Shown here piece after piece: positions 8,853 through 17,151 of a DNA stretch of 64,000 nucleotides (the first letter of the stretch is position 1; every line of letters starts with the position of its first letter). The notes beneath the pieces were generated by a model that had not been told where the DNA came from, searched no databases, and saw only the letters and a list, made by a program, of their open reading frames with translations. This DNA is from Oligoflexales bacterium (lineage in GTDB: Bacteria; Bdellovibrionota_B; Oligoflexia; Oligoflexales; RGVZ01). Location: NCBI GenBank assembly GCA_947479535.1, contig CANJZQ010000002.1:62001-126000 (forward strand), given 5' to 3'. Position numbers and translations under genes: made by a program.

Positions 8853-10043
8853 TCAGCTCGCTTTCTCGTCTTTGGCAAACAAGGTCACATCAGCCTGACT
8901 CAGTAGATTCTTCACCATCTTTTTAGCCTGAACATCGACCACGCTCAATTGCGACTCCAGACGGAATTCCCAGGCAGGAATCTGTGCATCCCTGACAAGA
9001 TGATCATCCAGATCCTTGATGCCTGATTTTGCCATGGCATCGGCCGTCTCGGGATTCAAACGAATCTTGAATTGGTCGCCCTTGACCGTTTCCGATACGG
9101 CCTTGCGCATAATCGAGGCGAAGGAATCCGGACGAATTTCAAACTCGCGCTCGAGCAGGGCCTCGCCCATCGCCTGGCAAAGATCAAAAAAGTTCTGCTG
9201 GACGTTATCCAGAATCTGACCTTTCAACGACTCGAACTCCCGGATCAACTCCCCAGCGCGACCAAAAAACTGACTTGCAGTCTGCCGTGCGCCCAACTCT
9301 CCCTTTTCCTCACCACTGCGAAAGCCTTCCTGATAGCCAGTGTCATAGCCAGACTTGCGTCCCTCAAGAACAGCGGCCTCTTTTGCTTCTGCGACGGCCT
9401 TCTGCATCTCCTGCTCCAGATCCTTACGGACCTTCCAGGCATCGGCTGCTTCAGCCTCAACGGTTGCAGCCGTCTCGCCGGTACCACCGGTCTCCAAAGG
9501 AATGAATGAATCTGAACCGGATTCCTCGCGGTTGATCCGAAAGGATCCGGCCTCCCGCTCAAGGACTGACTCTGTCCCAACGAAGGGTGAAACTGCGGGT
9601 TCTGGTGGCGGGGCGGAAACAACCTCGGCCACGGCAGCAGCTGCGTCACTACCGAAAATCATGGCCAACTCCCGTTGACCCTCATCACTCAACTCCATGG
9701 CATCATCGCCACGACCAATCCTGCGACGGCGGCCAGTCGATGGCGACACAACTTGATTCCACTCTGGGGTGAAATCAACTGGTTTGATGATATTCCTGTC
9801 CCCATCCTGAGATTTCAGCTTCTGGTCAAACTTTGGATGTGCACGGACCGTCTTTTCCAAATCCGCAGCCGTATGAAGACGGGCGTGAATGATGGTTGCA
9901 TCTTCATTGTCAAATGACGCAATTGGAGTCGGGCAGATTTCTTCAAAGGAATAACTACCGATTGAAACATGATTCATCAGGCGGTCGTTGCCTTTGATAA
10001 ACCGCCCGGCACGCTTTTTCCCGTCAGTGTTTAGTGTTGCCAT
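8853..10043 (-). CDS. fliH: Flagellar assembly protein FliH with a long N-terminal extension
   Basis: FliH regulates FliI and tethers it to the export gate and C-ring. The C-terminal ~190 residues fit: a Glu/Ala-rich coiled coil, then repeated GxxxG spacing (GRKSGYDTGYQEGFRSGEEK, about residues 230-250), then the globular C-terminal domain. At 396 residues it is well above the common 230-290. The extra N-terminal ~200 residues are hydrophilic and rich in Ala/Pro/Glu, with no recognised domain. The ATG at 10043 is preferred over a TTG at 10052. The upstream neighbour is fliF, not fliG. Its start lies five bases after the fliF stop. Confidence 0.88.
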   Translation of the reverse strand: MATLNTDGKKRAGRFIKGNDRLMNHVSIGSYSFEEICPTPIASFDNEDATIIHARLHTAADLEKTVRAHPKFDQKLKSQDGDRNIIKPVDFTPEWNQVVSPSTGRRRRIGRGDDAMELSDEGQRELAMIFGSDAAAAVAEVVSAPPPEPAVSPFVGTESVLEREAGSFRINREESGSDSFIPLETGGTGETAATVEAEAADAWKVRKDLEQEMQKAVAEAKEAAVLEGRKSGYDTGYQEGFRSGEEKGELGARQTASQFFGRAGELIREFESLKGQILDNVQQNFFDLCQAMGEALLEREFEIRPDSFASIMRKAVSETVKGDQFKIRLNPETADAMAKSGIKDLDDHLVRDAQIPAWEFRLESQLSVVDVQAKKMVKNLLSQADVTLFAKDEKAS

Positions 10044-10048
10044 TTCGA

Positions 10049-11665
10049 TCAACCTGCCTGGTTCGGACTAAGTATCAACCTGATCGCCTCAACGGTGCGC
10101 TTTGGGTCGTTCTTGGCGATGTATAAGATCTGTTCCTGCTGCGTCATCTTCTCGAACGGAACCTCTTCCTTGACATGAAGCGACTGCACCATGCTCTGCT
10201 CAAGGTCCGGCTTGTATTCTTCGATAAGGGCAGCCTGGTGCTTGCGCTCATTGTCATAGGTGAGCCAGCGGAAGTAGGGACGTACAATAAACGCGAAAAA
10301 CAAGACCAGGGAAAGGGCGGCGGCAATTGAAATCGCAATGGTCGAGAAATACTCACGCCGCTCTTGGGTTTCCATTGAGATGACTTGGCGCTGCGTATTA
10401 TCAAGTTGGAACATCATATTGTGAACTTGAACTTCGTCACGACCATCTTTGAATCCCATGGCCCGTTTGACAAGCTCCTCGATTTTTTTCATTTCTTCAT
10501 CCGAGCGCGGCTCAAACGCAACCTTCGCTCCGTCTCCGAGGCCCTCTTGTTTCCCGTCCACAAGAACGGCGGCCGTCAGGCGACGCAACGTCCCAACGGG
10601 AAGGAGCTTTTTGCTGACCGTTTTTGACACTTCAAAATTGACGAGTTCCGAATCCCGTTTATTCGACGATGAATTTCCAGACGAAGATGGAGTCTCCTGC
10701 TCACCAGGGACATTAGACTTGCTGCCGGGAATACCTGTCGGATTGAGGCCGGTGCCCTGCATGGACTCGCCAGAAGTATTTCGCGAAACCACAGCCGTCT
10801 TGTCCGGGTCGACATCCGAAATTGTTTGCTCTTCCTGGGTAAAATCAACCGTTGCGTCGACTTTCGCGTCAACATGTTCATGTCCAACAATCTTTCCGAC
10901 GATTGACCTGATCTTCTCTTCAAGTTCCTTTTCCACGGTCTGCTTATAGCCAAGCATTTCCTTGGTCATCTTCGAGGCATAGTCCTCGGATTCCACCTTT
11001 GTGAGAAGCCTGCCTTCCTGGTCGATGATGGAAATATTGTTGGGCTTGAGGCCCTCGACTGCCCGGGAGACAAGATGCTGGATTCCGCGGATTTGTTTGT
11101 CATCAATGACAAAGCCACGCTTCGTCTTGATATAGACGGATGCGGTCGGCTCCTTTTGTTCCTGAACAAAAACGGTCTGTTTGGGCAGGACAATATGGAC
11201 ACGGGCGGAATTGATCCCATCAATGGACATGATGGTTCTTGAAAGTTCGCCCTGAATGGCTCTCAGCCGGTTGATCTGCTGCTCAAATTCAGTCCTGGCA
11301 AACTCCTGCTTGTCGAACTTTTCCCAACCGACGACACCGTGCGCAGGAAGTCCTTCCTGTGAAAGCTGAAGGCGCAGCGAGAGAACACGTTCTTTAGGAA
11401 CCTTCACACCTTTTGAATCCACAACAAAGTCGTTGACTCCGTTGCGCTTGAAGTGCTCCACAATAGCCTGCGAGTCTTCGGAACTTAAGTCCACGAAAAC
11501 ATATTCGTAAGGGTCTTCATGCCCAACAACAAGAAGGCCTGCAACCCCCGCAATAATGCATGCAACCACCGCCCCGATGGTGATCTTCCGGGAAAGAGAC
11601 TGCCCACTCCAAAACGCGCTGAGTTGGGCCCAAACTTTTAAAAATGATTCACGAAGGTTGTTCAC
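10049..11665 (-). CDS. fliF: Flagellar MS-ring protein FliF
   Basis: FliF forms the MS-ring in the inner membrane, the base for rotor and export apparatus. The 538-residue protein has an N-terminal transmembrane helix (about residues 27-48), the YscJ/FliF ring-building domains (to about residue 250), a disordered Ser/Asn/Gly-rich loop (about 285-340), a second transmembrane helix (about 440-462) and a cytoplasmic tail. The tail carries NDPKRTVEAIRLIL near the C-terminus, matching the segment that binds FliG in other bacteria. Start is GTG with GGAG six bases upstream. The following gene is fliH; a fliG gene, the usual neighbour, is absent. Confidence 0.97.
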   Translation of the reverse strand: MNNLRESFLKVWAQLSAFWSGQSLSRKITIGAVVACIIAGVAGLLVVGHEDPYEYVFVDLSSEDSQAIVEHFKRNGVNDFVVDSKGVKVPKERVLSLRLQLSQEGLPAHGVVGWEKFDKQEFARTEFEQQINRLRAIQGELSRTIMSIDGINSARVHIVLPKQTVFVQEQKEPTASVYIKTKRGFVIDDKQIRGIQHLVSRAVEGLKPNNISIIDQEGRLLTKVESEDYASKMTKEMLGYKQTVEKELEEKIRSIVGKIVGHEHVDAKVDATVDFTQEEQTISDVDPDKTAVVSRNTSGESMQGTGLNPTGIPGSKSNVPGEQETPSSSGNSSSNKRDSELVNFEVSKTVSKKLLPVGTLRRLTAAVLVDGKQEGLGDGAKVAFEPRSDEEMKKIEELVKRAMGFKDGRDEVQVHNMMFQLDNTQRQVISMETQERREYFSTIAISIAAALSLVLFFAFIVRPYFRWLTYDNERKHQAALIEEYKPDLEQSMVQSLHVKEEVPFEKMTQQEQILYIAKNDPKRTVEAIRLILSPNQAG

Positions 11666-11676
11666 AACTCACTCCC

Positions 11677-12030
11677 TCAGACAGGCATCCGCATGACTTC
11701 CTGGTACGCTTCTAGGGCACGATTCCGAACTTGAACCATCAGATTAAAAGTCAATTCCGCAGTCGACGCAGCAAGCATGGTCTCATGCAGATTTTCTGAC
11801 TTTCCGGTCACCACGCTGGTCGCCATCTTGTCTGCCGTCTTTGCGTTTTCGTTTACTTCAGAGACACGGGCCTGAAGTTGATCGAAAAACGACATTTTCC
11901 CCGTATTGGGCGAACCCTCGGGTTGGACTGGAAGTCCGGCTGCTCCGGTCGAGCTCTCGCGCCGGATCTCATTGAACTTGGCAAAGAGATCTTCGGCGGA
12001 TTTTGCTGAAATGGACATTTGGGAACTCAT
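11677..12030 (-). CDS. fliE: Flagellar hook-basal body protein FliE
   Basis: FliE is the small adaptor between the MS-ring/export gate and the proximal rod. The 117-residue product ends in the typical pattern LAASTAELTFNLMVQVRNRALEAYQEVMRM, shown here in two parts: LAASTAELTFNLM (about residues 86-98) and RALEAYQEVMRMPV at the C-terminus. The N-terminal ~45 residues are variable linker. A strong AAGGAGG precedes the ATG. It lies between flgC and fliF, the standard order. Confidence 0.95.
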   Translation of the reverse strand: MSSQMSISAKSAEDLFAKFNEIRRESSTGAAGLPVQPEGSPNTGKMSFFDQLQARVSEVNENAKTADKMATSVVTGKSENLHETMLAASTAELTFNLMVQVRNRALEAYQEVMRMPV

Positions 12031-12052
12031 ATCAAGCCTCCTTCAAACCGGA

Positions 12053-12490
12053 TCAGCGACCAATCTCAAGAGCCTTCATTGCCATCTGCTTGGTCTCGCT
12101 GAGCGCCGTCGCATTTGCCTCATAGGCCCGCGTTGCGGAGATCATGTTGACCATCTCAGTCATCACTTGAATATTTGGGAGCTCCACGTATCCGTCCGCA
12201 TCAGCATCCGGGTGCGATGGATCCAGCATCCGGCGGGGAGCGCCTTGATCTTGATGGATACCAGAGACTTGGACTTTCGAGAGTTTCGTGTCATGGGTTC
12301 CGTCAAGATAATCCTGAAACTGGTTGCCGGTTGGTTGGGCCGAAAAGATAACATCCCGGCGGCGATAGGCGCCGCCTTCTGGTGTCCGGGTCGTCTGGGC
12401 GTTGGCCAGGTTTGTACTGAGAACGTTCATTCGCAAGCGTTGGGCCGACAGGGCCGAGGAACTGATCGACATTGATTTGAAGGTACTCAT
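12053..12490 (-). CDS. flgC: Flagellar basal-body rod protein FlgC
   Basis: FlgC is a proximal rod subunit. The 145-residue product carries the rod N-terminal motif SISSSALSAQRLRMNVLSTNLANAQT split over residues 8-33 (key part LSTNLANAQT) and the C-terminal motif VNMISATRAYEANATAL (about 118-134) shared by axial flagellar proteins. The ATG at 12490 is preferred to a TTG at 12496 because GGGGGACG lies at the right distance. It follows flgB with a two-base gap. Confidence 0.96.
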   Translation of the reverse strand: MSTFKSMSISSSALSAQRLRMNVLSTNLANAQTTRTPEGGAYRRRDVIFSAQPTGNQFQDYLDGTHDTKLSKVQVSGIHQDQGAPRRMLDPSHPDADADGYVELPNIQVMTEMVNMISATRAYEANATALSETKQMAMKALEIGR

Positions 12491-12492
12491 GA

Positions 12493-12918
12493 TCAACGTC
12501 CCCCGCTAATGGCATAACGAAGCATGCCCAGTTTCCGGTTCAAGGTCTCAACACTCGCGCGGTAAAGGATCTGGTTCTCAGAGAACTGCGCCATTTCTGT
12601 GTCGATATCTACAGTGTTTCCATCATTCGCCACCGATTCACTAGGCCGCACAAAAACATCGGGGCGGACTGAACCATCGGCTTGGGTAAACGCATTGTGC
12701 AAGTGCTTTGAGTTGTTCGTCTTGACTGGCAGGATTTCGCCGCCACCCGACACCTCTTGAAGTTGTTTTTCAAAGTCATACCCAAGGGCGCGGTATCCAG
12801 GAGTCTCTGCATTGGCGATGTTGCTTGTGATCACCTGACTGCGACGCATCCGGTGACTCAAGGCAGACATCTGCACGCGGTCATTAAAATTGAACAAGCT
12901 GTTAACTGCCTGGCTCAA
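12493..12918 (-). CDS. flgB: Flagellar basal-body rod protein FlgB
   Basis: FlgB is a proximal rod subunit that polymerises on FliE. In the 141 residues the motif RSQVITSNIANAETPGYRA (about residues 26-44) is the rod signature, and QFSENQILYRASVETLNRKLGML lies near the C-terminus (key part ILYRASVETLNRKL). The start is a TTG whose last bases overlap the stop of the activator gene (TTGA), with GGAGGG shortly upstream. This coupling puts rod synthesis directly behind the regulator. Confidence 0.95.
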   Translation of the reverse strand: MSQAVNSLFNFNDRVQMSALSHRMRRSQVITSNIANAETPGYRALGYDFEKQLQEVSGGGEILPVKTNNSKHLHNAFTQADGSVRPDVFVRPSESVANDGNTVDIDTEMAQFSENQILYRASVETLNRKLGMLRYAISGGR

Positions 12919-14039
12919 CTCGCCCTCCCCGTCAGCGGCGCGATCACATCGATGCCTTCCGCCGAAAACTCATTAATCTTGTTTCGCAATGTTCTGAGGC
13001 TGATTCCAAGCGTCTTTGCTGCGTGCGTCCGGTTCCCCTGATGGTGCTCCAACGTGCGCAAGATAAACTGTGTTTCCACCTGCTGAAGGGTCCGACCAAC
13101 TGGCAATGCCTCGATCCAGGCCCGATTTTCGCGGTCTTGGCGCCCACCAACGCCCTCGAACCCAAGGTCAGCGGCTTCAAGGACATCAGAGGTGCAGCCC
13201 ACGACCGCACGCTTGATGACATTTTGCAGCTCGCGAACATTGCCCGGCCATGAATAGGCACGGAGGGCCTTCTTTGCGTCATCGGAGATCCGAAGTTGGG
13301 TGCGACCAGCGCTAATGGATTCTTTTTCAGCAAAGTAGAGCGCAAGTGCGTCAATGTCGGATTGACGATGCCGCAGCGCGGGAACCTCGATATGAAGAAC
13401 GTATAGCCGGTAGTAAAGGTCCTGGCGAAATTCACCCTTTGCAACCATCGCCATTGGATCAATGTTGGATGTGGCAATGATTCGTCCATTGAGGGAGACA
13501 TCTGAGTTGCCGCCAAGGCGACGAACCTTTCTCTCTTCAATGACACGCAGCAATTTTGCCTGGTTTCCACCATCGATGTTTGTGACCTCATCCAAGAGAA
13601 GGGTGCCATTGTTGGCACTTTCCAAAAGTCCGATCCGGTCAGCAACCGCGCCAGTGAATGCTCCCTTTTCGAAACCAAAGAGTTCACTCTCAAACATTGC
13701 CGATGGGATTGCAGAGGAGTTCACTGCAACAAACGGACCAGATGAAAACACCGACCGGGCATGAATGTACCGGGCAATTGTTTCCTTGCCGCTACCGGAT
13801 TCGCCGGTGATCAACACCGGCAGGTTTACGGCTGCGATTTGGTCCGCAATTTCCTTGATCCGGCGCATGACTGGATCTGCGACCAGCCAACCGCCATCAC
13901 AGACAACAGGCTCCATAGCGGGGGCAGTTGCCTGTTTGGATTTCGCATATTCAACATAGCCCGCCGGGGTAACCGGCTGAACGGAAACTTTGGATGATTG
14001 GGAAACGAATTGATCTCTGCGAAAGGCCGCGTTGTTCAT
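12915..14039 (-). CDS. Sigma-54-dependent flagellar transcription activator (FlbD/FlgR-like, no receiver domain)
   Basis: This 374-residue AAA+ enhancer-binding protein opens sigma-54 promoter complexes. Walker A GESGSGKE is at residues 79-86, the sigma-54 contact loop GAFTGA at 126-131 and Walker B GTLLLDEV at 145-152. A Fis-type helix-turn-helix (HAAKTLGISLRTLRNKI) lies near the C-terminus. Only ~50 variable residues precede the AAA+ core, so there is no phosphoreceiver domain and activity must be controlled otherwise, for example by partner proteins or amount. It is embedded in the flagellar operon, 52 bases after the TPR gene and overlapping flgB by four bases. Because the operon has a sigma-54 promoter, autoactivation is likely. 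Confidence 0.93.
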   Translation of the reverse strand: MNNAAFRRDQFVSQSSKVSVQPVTPAGYVEYAKSKQATAPAMEPVVCDGGWLVADPVMRRIKEIADQIAAVNLPVLITGESGSGKETIARYIHARSVFSSGPFVAVNSSAIPSAMFESELFGFEKGAFTGAVADRIGLLESANNGTLLLDEVTNIDGGNQAKLLRVIEERKVRRLGGNSDVSLNGRIIATSNIDPMAMVAKGEFRQDLYYRLYVLHIEVPALRHRQSDIDALALYFAEKESISAGRTQLRISDDAKKALRAYSWPGNVRELQNVIKRAVVGCTSDVLEAADLGFEGVGGRQDRENRAWIEALPVGRTLQQVETQFILRTLEHHQGNRTHAAKTLGISLRTLRNKINEFSAEGIDVIAPLTGRAS

Positions 14040-14091
14040 CGAATCTCTCCGTTCGAGGATATTTCCTGCACGCCAAACATGTCTTTGAAAA

Positions 14092-16425
14092 CTATTTCTT
14101 CTGAATCTGGGTCAGCCTTTCGGTGGCCAGATTCGCGTAGAACAAATTGTTGCCGTCTGCCTTCGCCTTTTCCAGAGCAGCCACGGCTTCATCTTTTCTG
14201 CCGGCCCGATAGAGAAGAAGTCCTGCTTTGTAGAGGGTTTCAGCACGGCCTTCCCAATTCTCGCTTTCAGCAGCCACCAGTCCGAAGATCCGGCCTGCAT
14301 CGAGGTATTCATTGTCTTTCCTGTATTCCTCGGCCAACTGCAGCAGTTGATCCATCCAGGCCTTGCGCGCCTCTTTATCATCGCCAAATTGGGTCGGCTT
14401 CATGTCACGGAGAAGGCCAAGGGCATCGCGACGCTCCTTGTCCATCCCAAGGACAGCAAACCGCGCAGCGAGATTTGAGATTAATTTTGCGGACGCTGCC
14501 GACGGGGAGAATTCGTTCCTCAGGTCTGCGTTAGATCCACCCGCCGATGTCGACTGCCTGGCTGCATGGTGATCCTTCCAAGATGACAGGATCAGCTTCG
14601 GAGGGGTCCTTAACTTGGCCGCTGAAGTCAGGGATGCCTCAATTGGTTGCCGAAATGCAGCGTAGAGCGCTTCACGTTCCGCAGGCTTCAAGCCGGCAAG
14701 GGTTGCTGCCATGCCGCGATCGGCTTCAACCATGGCCCTTTGAAATGGTGATATTTTGGTTTGCCCGGCCTTCATCCGCACCAAAAGGTCACTGGCCTCT
14801 GATGCCGTCTGGGCCAACCAGAACTGCGATTTGAAACGGTCCGTCCCAGAGCCTTCTTCTGCCGCAGTTTGATAGAACGCGACTGCAGGCTGGGGCTGTC
14901 CGATGTTGCGGTAGGACTCTCCCAGCGCCCATGCAGTTCTAGGATTCTTCCGCACGGACTGAAGGGGTTTTGGCAGAAGCTCGTACGTCTGAACGGCATC
15001 AACATGGCGACCGTCCATTGAAAGCTTTTGAAGGAGTTGGTCGATGCGCGAACGCAGGCGGATCAGCAACTCGCCCCGCATCGGATCAAAGGCCGCCGTC
15101 TTGTAATCACGAAAGTAGTTCGCTGCGAAATTTCCGGCGTCCGTTGTCCATTCACGGCGCGGATCCAGCCTTGCGGCGAGCAGCAAGGATGCCGCAAGAA
15201 ATCTGGTGCGTGGATGGGTTAGGTTAGGGAGCGTCGATTCAAGCTCCCGCGCATCCATTTCATCCAAGGCCGGAATGAGAGTGGCAGACTTGGCATCGTC
15301 GCCTTGAACCGGTGAATTTGACGGCAGGGAACGCCAATAGGCGGTGCGCAAAACCTTGCCCGCCCGATAATCTGGTGTCGTTGATGAAACATCGAGCGCG
15401 ATCAAGGCTGGAGACACCTTGGCAAAAAGATCTGCCTCGCCAGAGGCGATGGCCTCAAGGGCCTGCACGTCTACAAGACGCAGCAAAGCTAATTTATGCT
15501 CAGGTGTTCCTGGAAATCTTTTAGCGATCGCATCGTAGTAGCCACCGGCAAGTGAGGTGTTCCCTTGGCCGAGGTGAATTTCCGCCATCCTCCAAAGGTT
15601 TCCAACATCACGTTCAATGGCGAGAGGGTCGTGAAACAACAATTGCTGATACACGAACATGGCACGCAATTCTTGCCCATCCCCATACAGGGATGTCGCA
15701 AGCTCAGAAAGGCCCTGCGTCGAGGCCATACTGCGCTGGCAGACATCCATCGGAATTTCTGCCGCATATTTTGATTTAGCCGGGAGCGGGTCAAGGCGGT
15801 AAACCGGATCTGCCATTCCACCCCACGACGGCGCGATCCCTGGCTTTGCCTGCTTCAACTGGGAACACAGGTCTGCCGCGCTCTCAAATTTCTTGGGGGC
15901 CGCCTGGAAAATCCTTCGTTGGGGCGCTTGATCTGAAATCGCGTGATTCCCGGAGGATCCGGTTGTTTTCGTCACTTGGGCGACAGGCGCTGCCACAGGG
16001 GTTTGAATTTCATCAGCTGACTTGCCCGGAGTGTATCCGCGCTTGAAAAGCTCAATGACGATTCGAAAGGGTTCATCGAAATCATTGATGGTGGCCACAA
16101 TGTCGCGTGACTTCAATTTAATCAGGACTTCAACGCCATCGGGACCACGGTCTTTCACGAGGAGGCGACGGACCAGCTGCTCATCATAGTGTTCCAGCGC
16201 ATTCAGTTCCGTCGAGGACGTCTTCAGAATCTCGATCTTTACCAGGTTTTCAACGGCATCGTATTTCGCCGTGTAGGGGCGTGACTGGGGAAATGGCAGG
16301 ACAATTTCAGCATAGTCAGCGGCATGCCCTGACCCGCTTGCAAAGGCCAGGCAAATGGCACCAGTCGCAATTGCGACGGATACCGGGATGCTTCTCGATG
16401 TCCATGGCCAATGGAAGGAGAACAT
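14092..16425 (-). CDS. Exported TPR-rich protein, first gene of the flagellar operon
   Basis: The 777-residue product starts with a signal peptide (hydrophobic residues about 13-30, likely cleavage at GSGHA|AD). An AMIN-like beta domain follows (about residues 35-130, including YDEQLVRRLLVKDRGPDG and VRIVIELF-like strands), then a ~90-residue linker. The long C-terminal part is helical with TPR-type repeats, clearest near the end (GRAETLYKAGLLLYRAGRKD). It should be periplasmic. The ATG at 16425 has AGAGG upstream; a GTG at 16437 is possible. As the promoter-proximal gene of the sigma-54 flagellar operon it probably serves flagellar assembly or anchoring in the periplasm, but this is context-based. 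Confidence 0.8.
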   Translation of the reverse strand: MFSFHWPWTSRSIPVSVAIATGAICLAFASGSGHAADYAEIVLPFPQSRPYTAKYDAVENLVKIEILKTSSTELNALEHYDEQLVRRLLVKDRGPDGVEVLIKLKSRDIVATINDFDEPFRIVIELFKRGYTPGKSADEIQTPVAAPVAQVTKTTGSSGNHAISDQAPQRRIFQAAPKKFESAADLCSQLKQAKPGIAPSWGGMADPVYRLDPLPAKSKYAAEIPMDVCQRSMASTQGLSELATSLYGDGQELRAMFVYQQLLFHDPLAIERDVGNLWRMAEIHLGQGNTSLAGGYYDAIAKRFPGTPEHKLALLRLVDVQALEAIASGEADLFAKVSPALIALDVSSTTPDYRAGKVLRTAYWRSLPSNSPVQGDDAKSATLIPALDEMDARELESTLPNLTHPRTRFLAASLLLAARLDPRREWTTDAGNFAANYFRDYKTAAFDPMRGELLIRLRSRIDQLLQKLSMDGRHVDAVQTYELLPKPLQSVRKNPRTAWALGESYRNIGQPQPAVAFYQTAAEEGSGTDRFKSQFWLAQTASEASDLLVRMKAGQTKISPFQRAMVEADRGMAATLAGLKPAEREALYAAFRQPIEASLTSAAKLRTPPKLILSSWKDHHAARQSTSAGGSNADLRNEFSPSAASAKLISNLAARFAVLGMDKERRDALGLLRDMKPTQFGDDKEARKAWMDQLLQLAEEYRKDNEYLDAGRIFGLVAAESENWEGRAETLYKAGLLLYRAGRKDEAVAALEKAKADGNNLFYANLATERLTQIQKK

Positions 16426-16477
16426 GGGACCTCTCACGTGCTGTGCAAATTTGATTTTTTAATTCAGAAGAAGACTG

Positions 16478-16493
16478 AGCAAGGGCCGTGCCA
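16478..16493 (-). promoter_or_regulatory. Sigma-54 promoter of the flagellar operon
   Basis: On the minus strand the sequence reads TGGCACGGCCCTTGCT, an exact match to the sigma-54 consensus TGGCACG-N4-TTGC(A/T). The -24 GG and -12 GC are correctly spaced. Transcription would begin near 16467, leaving a leader of about 40 bases before the ATG at 16425. It is the only such match I found in a spacer of this window, and it stands before the operon that encodes the sigma-54 activator. Confidence 0.92.
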
Positions 16494-16524
16494 ACTTTTA
16501 GGGCGGGTGTAACTACCCTAGAAC

Positions 16525-16603
16525 GAGGCAGATTTTTCATCCGAAAGTTTCTTCCGGACAAAATTCTGCAGGGTCAAAAATGACCCGGGGAAAGTTCTGC
16601 CTC
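16525..16603. promoter_or_regulatory. Candidate enhancer (activator-binding) region with nested inverted repeats
   Basis: A perfect dyad, GGGTCA-AAAA-TGACCC, occupies 16571-16586, about 105-120 bases upstream of the predicted sigma-54 start site, the usual distance for an enhancer-binding protein site. It is nested in a longer inverted repeat, GAGGCAGA (16525-16532) with TCTGCCTC (16596-16603). A 10-bp palindrome TTGACGTCAA at 16632-16641 may be a second site. The likely ligand is the Fis-type helix-turn-helix of the activator encoded in the operon. Alternatively the region could fold as a structured RNA, but I saw no transcript that would include it. Confidence 0.6.
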
Positions 16604-16709
16604 TGCCAAATATCCGCCGCGAACGGTACTTTTGACGTCAACCCCATGACGCATTCGCCAAAGTTCTGGCTGCTATCGCATTCTGGCAAATTTTTTTTTT
16701 TAGAAACCC

Positions 16710-16737
16710 CTAAAGAGATGTCAAAAAAGGTCGATAG
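16710..16737 (+). promoter_or_regulatory. Sigma-28 (FliA)-like promoter of the PilZ gene
   Basis: C-TAAA at 16710-16714, a 15-base spacer and GTCGATAG at 16730-16737 match the flagellar sigma-28 pattern TAAA-N15-GCCGATAA at the whole -35 core and six of eight -10 positions, with exact spacing. The start point would be near 16745, about 47 bases before the PilZ ATG. The rest of the 366-base spacer between the two divergent genes holds the sigma-54 promoter, the dyads and a 13-base T run at 16689-16701. Confidence 0.6.
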
Positions 16738-16791
16738 GCCTAAAGGTGCACTGGATTTTTGTTGAGCAAGCACCGAATTTCAAAGGGTAAT

Positions 16792-17151
16792 ATGTCTCAG
16801 TTGCGCATCAGGTCAAAACGGATGGAGACCCGCAGGTTTCGGGTCTCTGGCCGCGCCGTTGGGCGCCTTGTGTCAATTAGCGGGGACCGGTTGATTTCGG
16901 TCCGTCCCACGGATGTTTCCCGACGTGGACTCGGGTTTATCGCAAAAGAAGCACTCCCTCACGGTGGACAATACTGGCTGGAGATTGACGAAGCCCGCCT
17001 GCGGGTCGAAGTCACCCATTGCCAGTCGCACCTGGGCATCGAAAGCATGTACCAGTGCGGAGTGTTTACCCGCGACCCTGATATCGACCTCGAACAAGTG
17101 TTTGCCCGCTTGGGTTTACTAGAGGAAACCCTTCAAGCAGAAGGTTTTTGA
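16792..17151 (+). CDS. Single-domain PilZ protein
   Basis: PilZ domains bind cyclic di-GMP through an N-terminal RxxxR and a later (D/N)xSxxG. In this 119-residue protein ETRRFRVSGR (about residues 12-21) supplies the arginines and TDVSRRGLG (about 41-49) the second motif, so binding is likely. No other domain is present, as in small YcgR-like or MapZ-type effectors. The ATG at 16792 has AAAGGG five bases upstream; a TTG at 16759 has no ribosome-binding site. The gene has a sigma-28-like promoter and faces away from the flagellar operon, so a role in adjusting motility to c-di-GMP is plausible. Its last 19 bases overlap the convergent kinase gene. Confidence 0.85.
   Translation: MSQLRIRSKRMETRRFRVSGRAVGRLVSISGDRLISVRPTDVSRRGLGFIAKEALPHGGQYWLEIDEARLRVEVTHCQSHLGIESMYQCGVFTRDPDIDLEQVFARLGLLEETLQAEGF

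Noticed and set aside
8853-10043. FliH extension as a fused FliG
   Set aside because: The ~200 extra N-terminal residues show no FliG motif, are hydrophilic and low in complexity, and do not resemble the helical armadillo domains of FliG.
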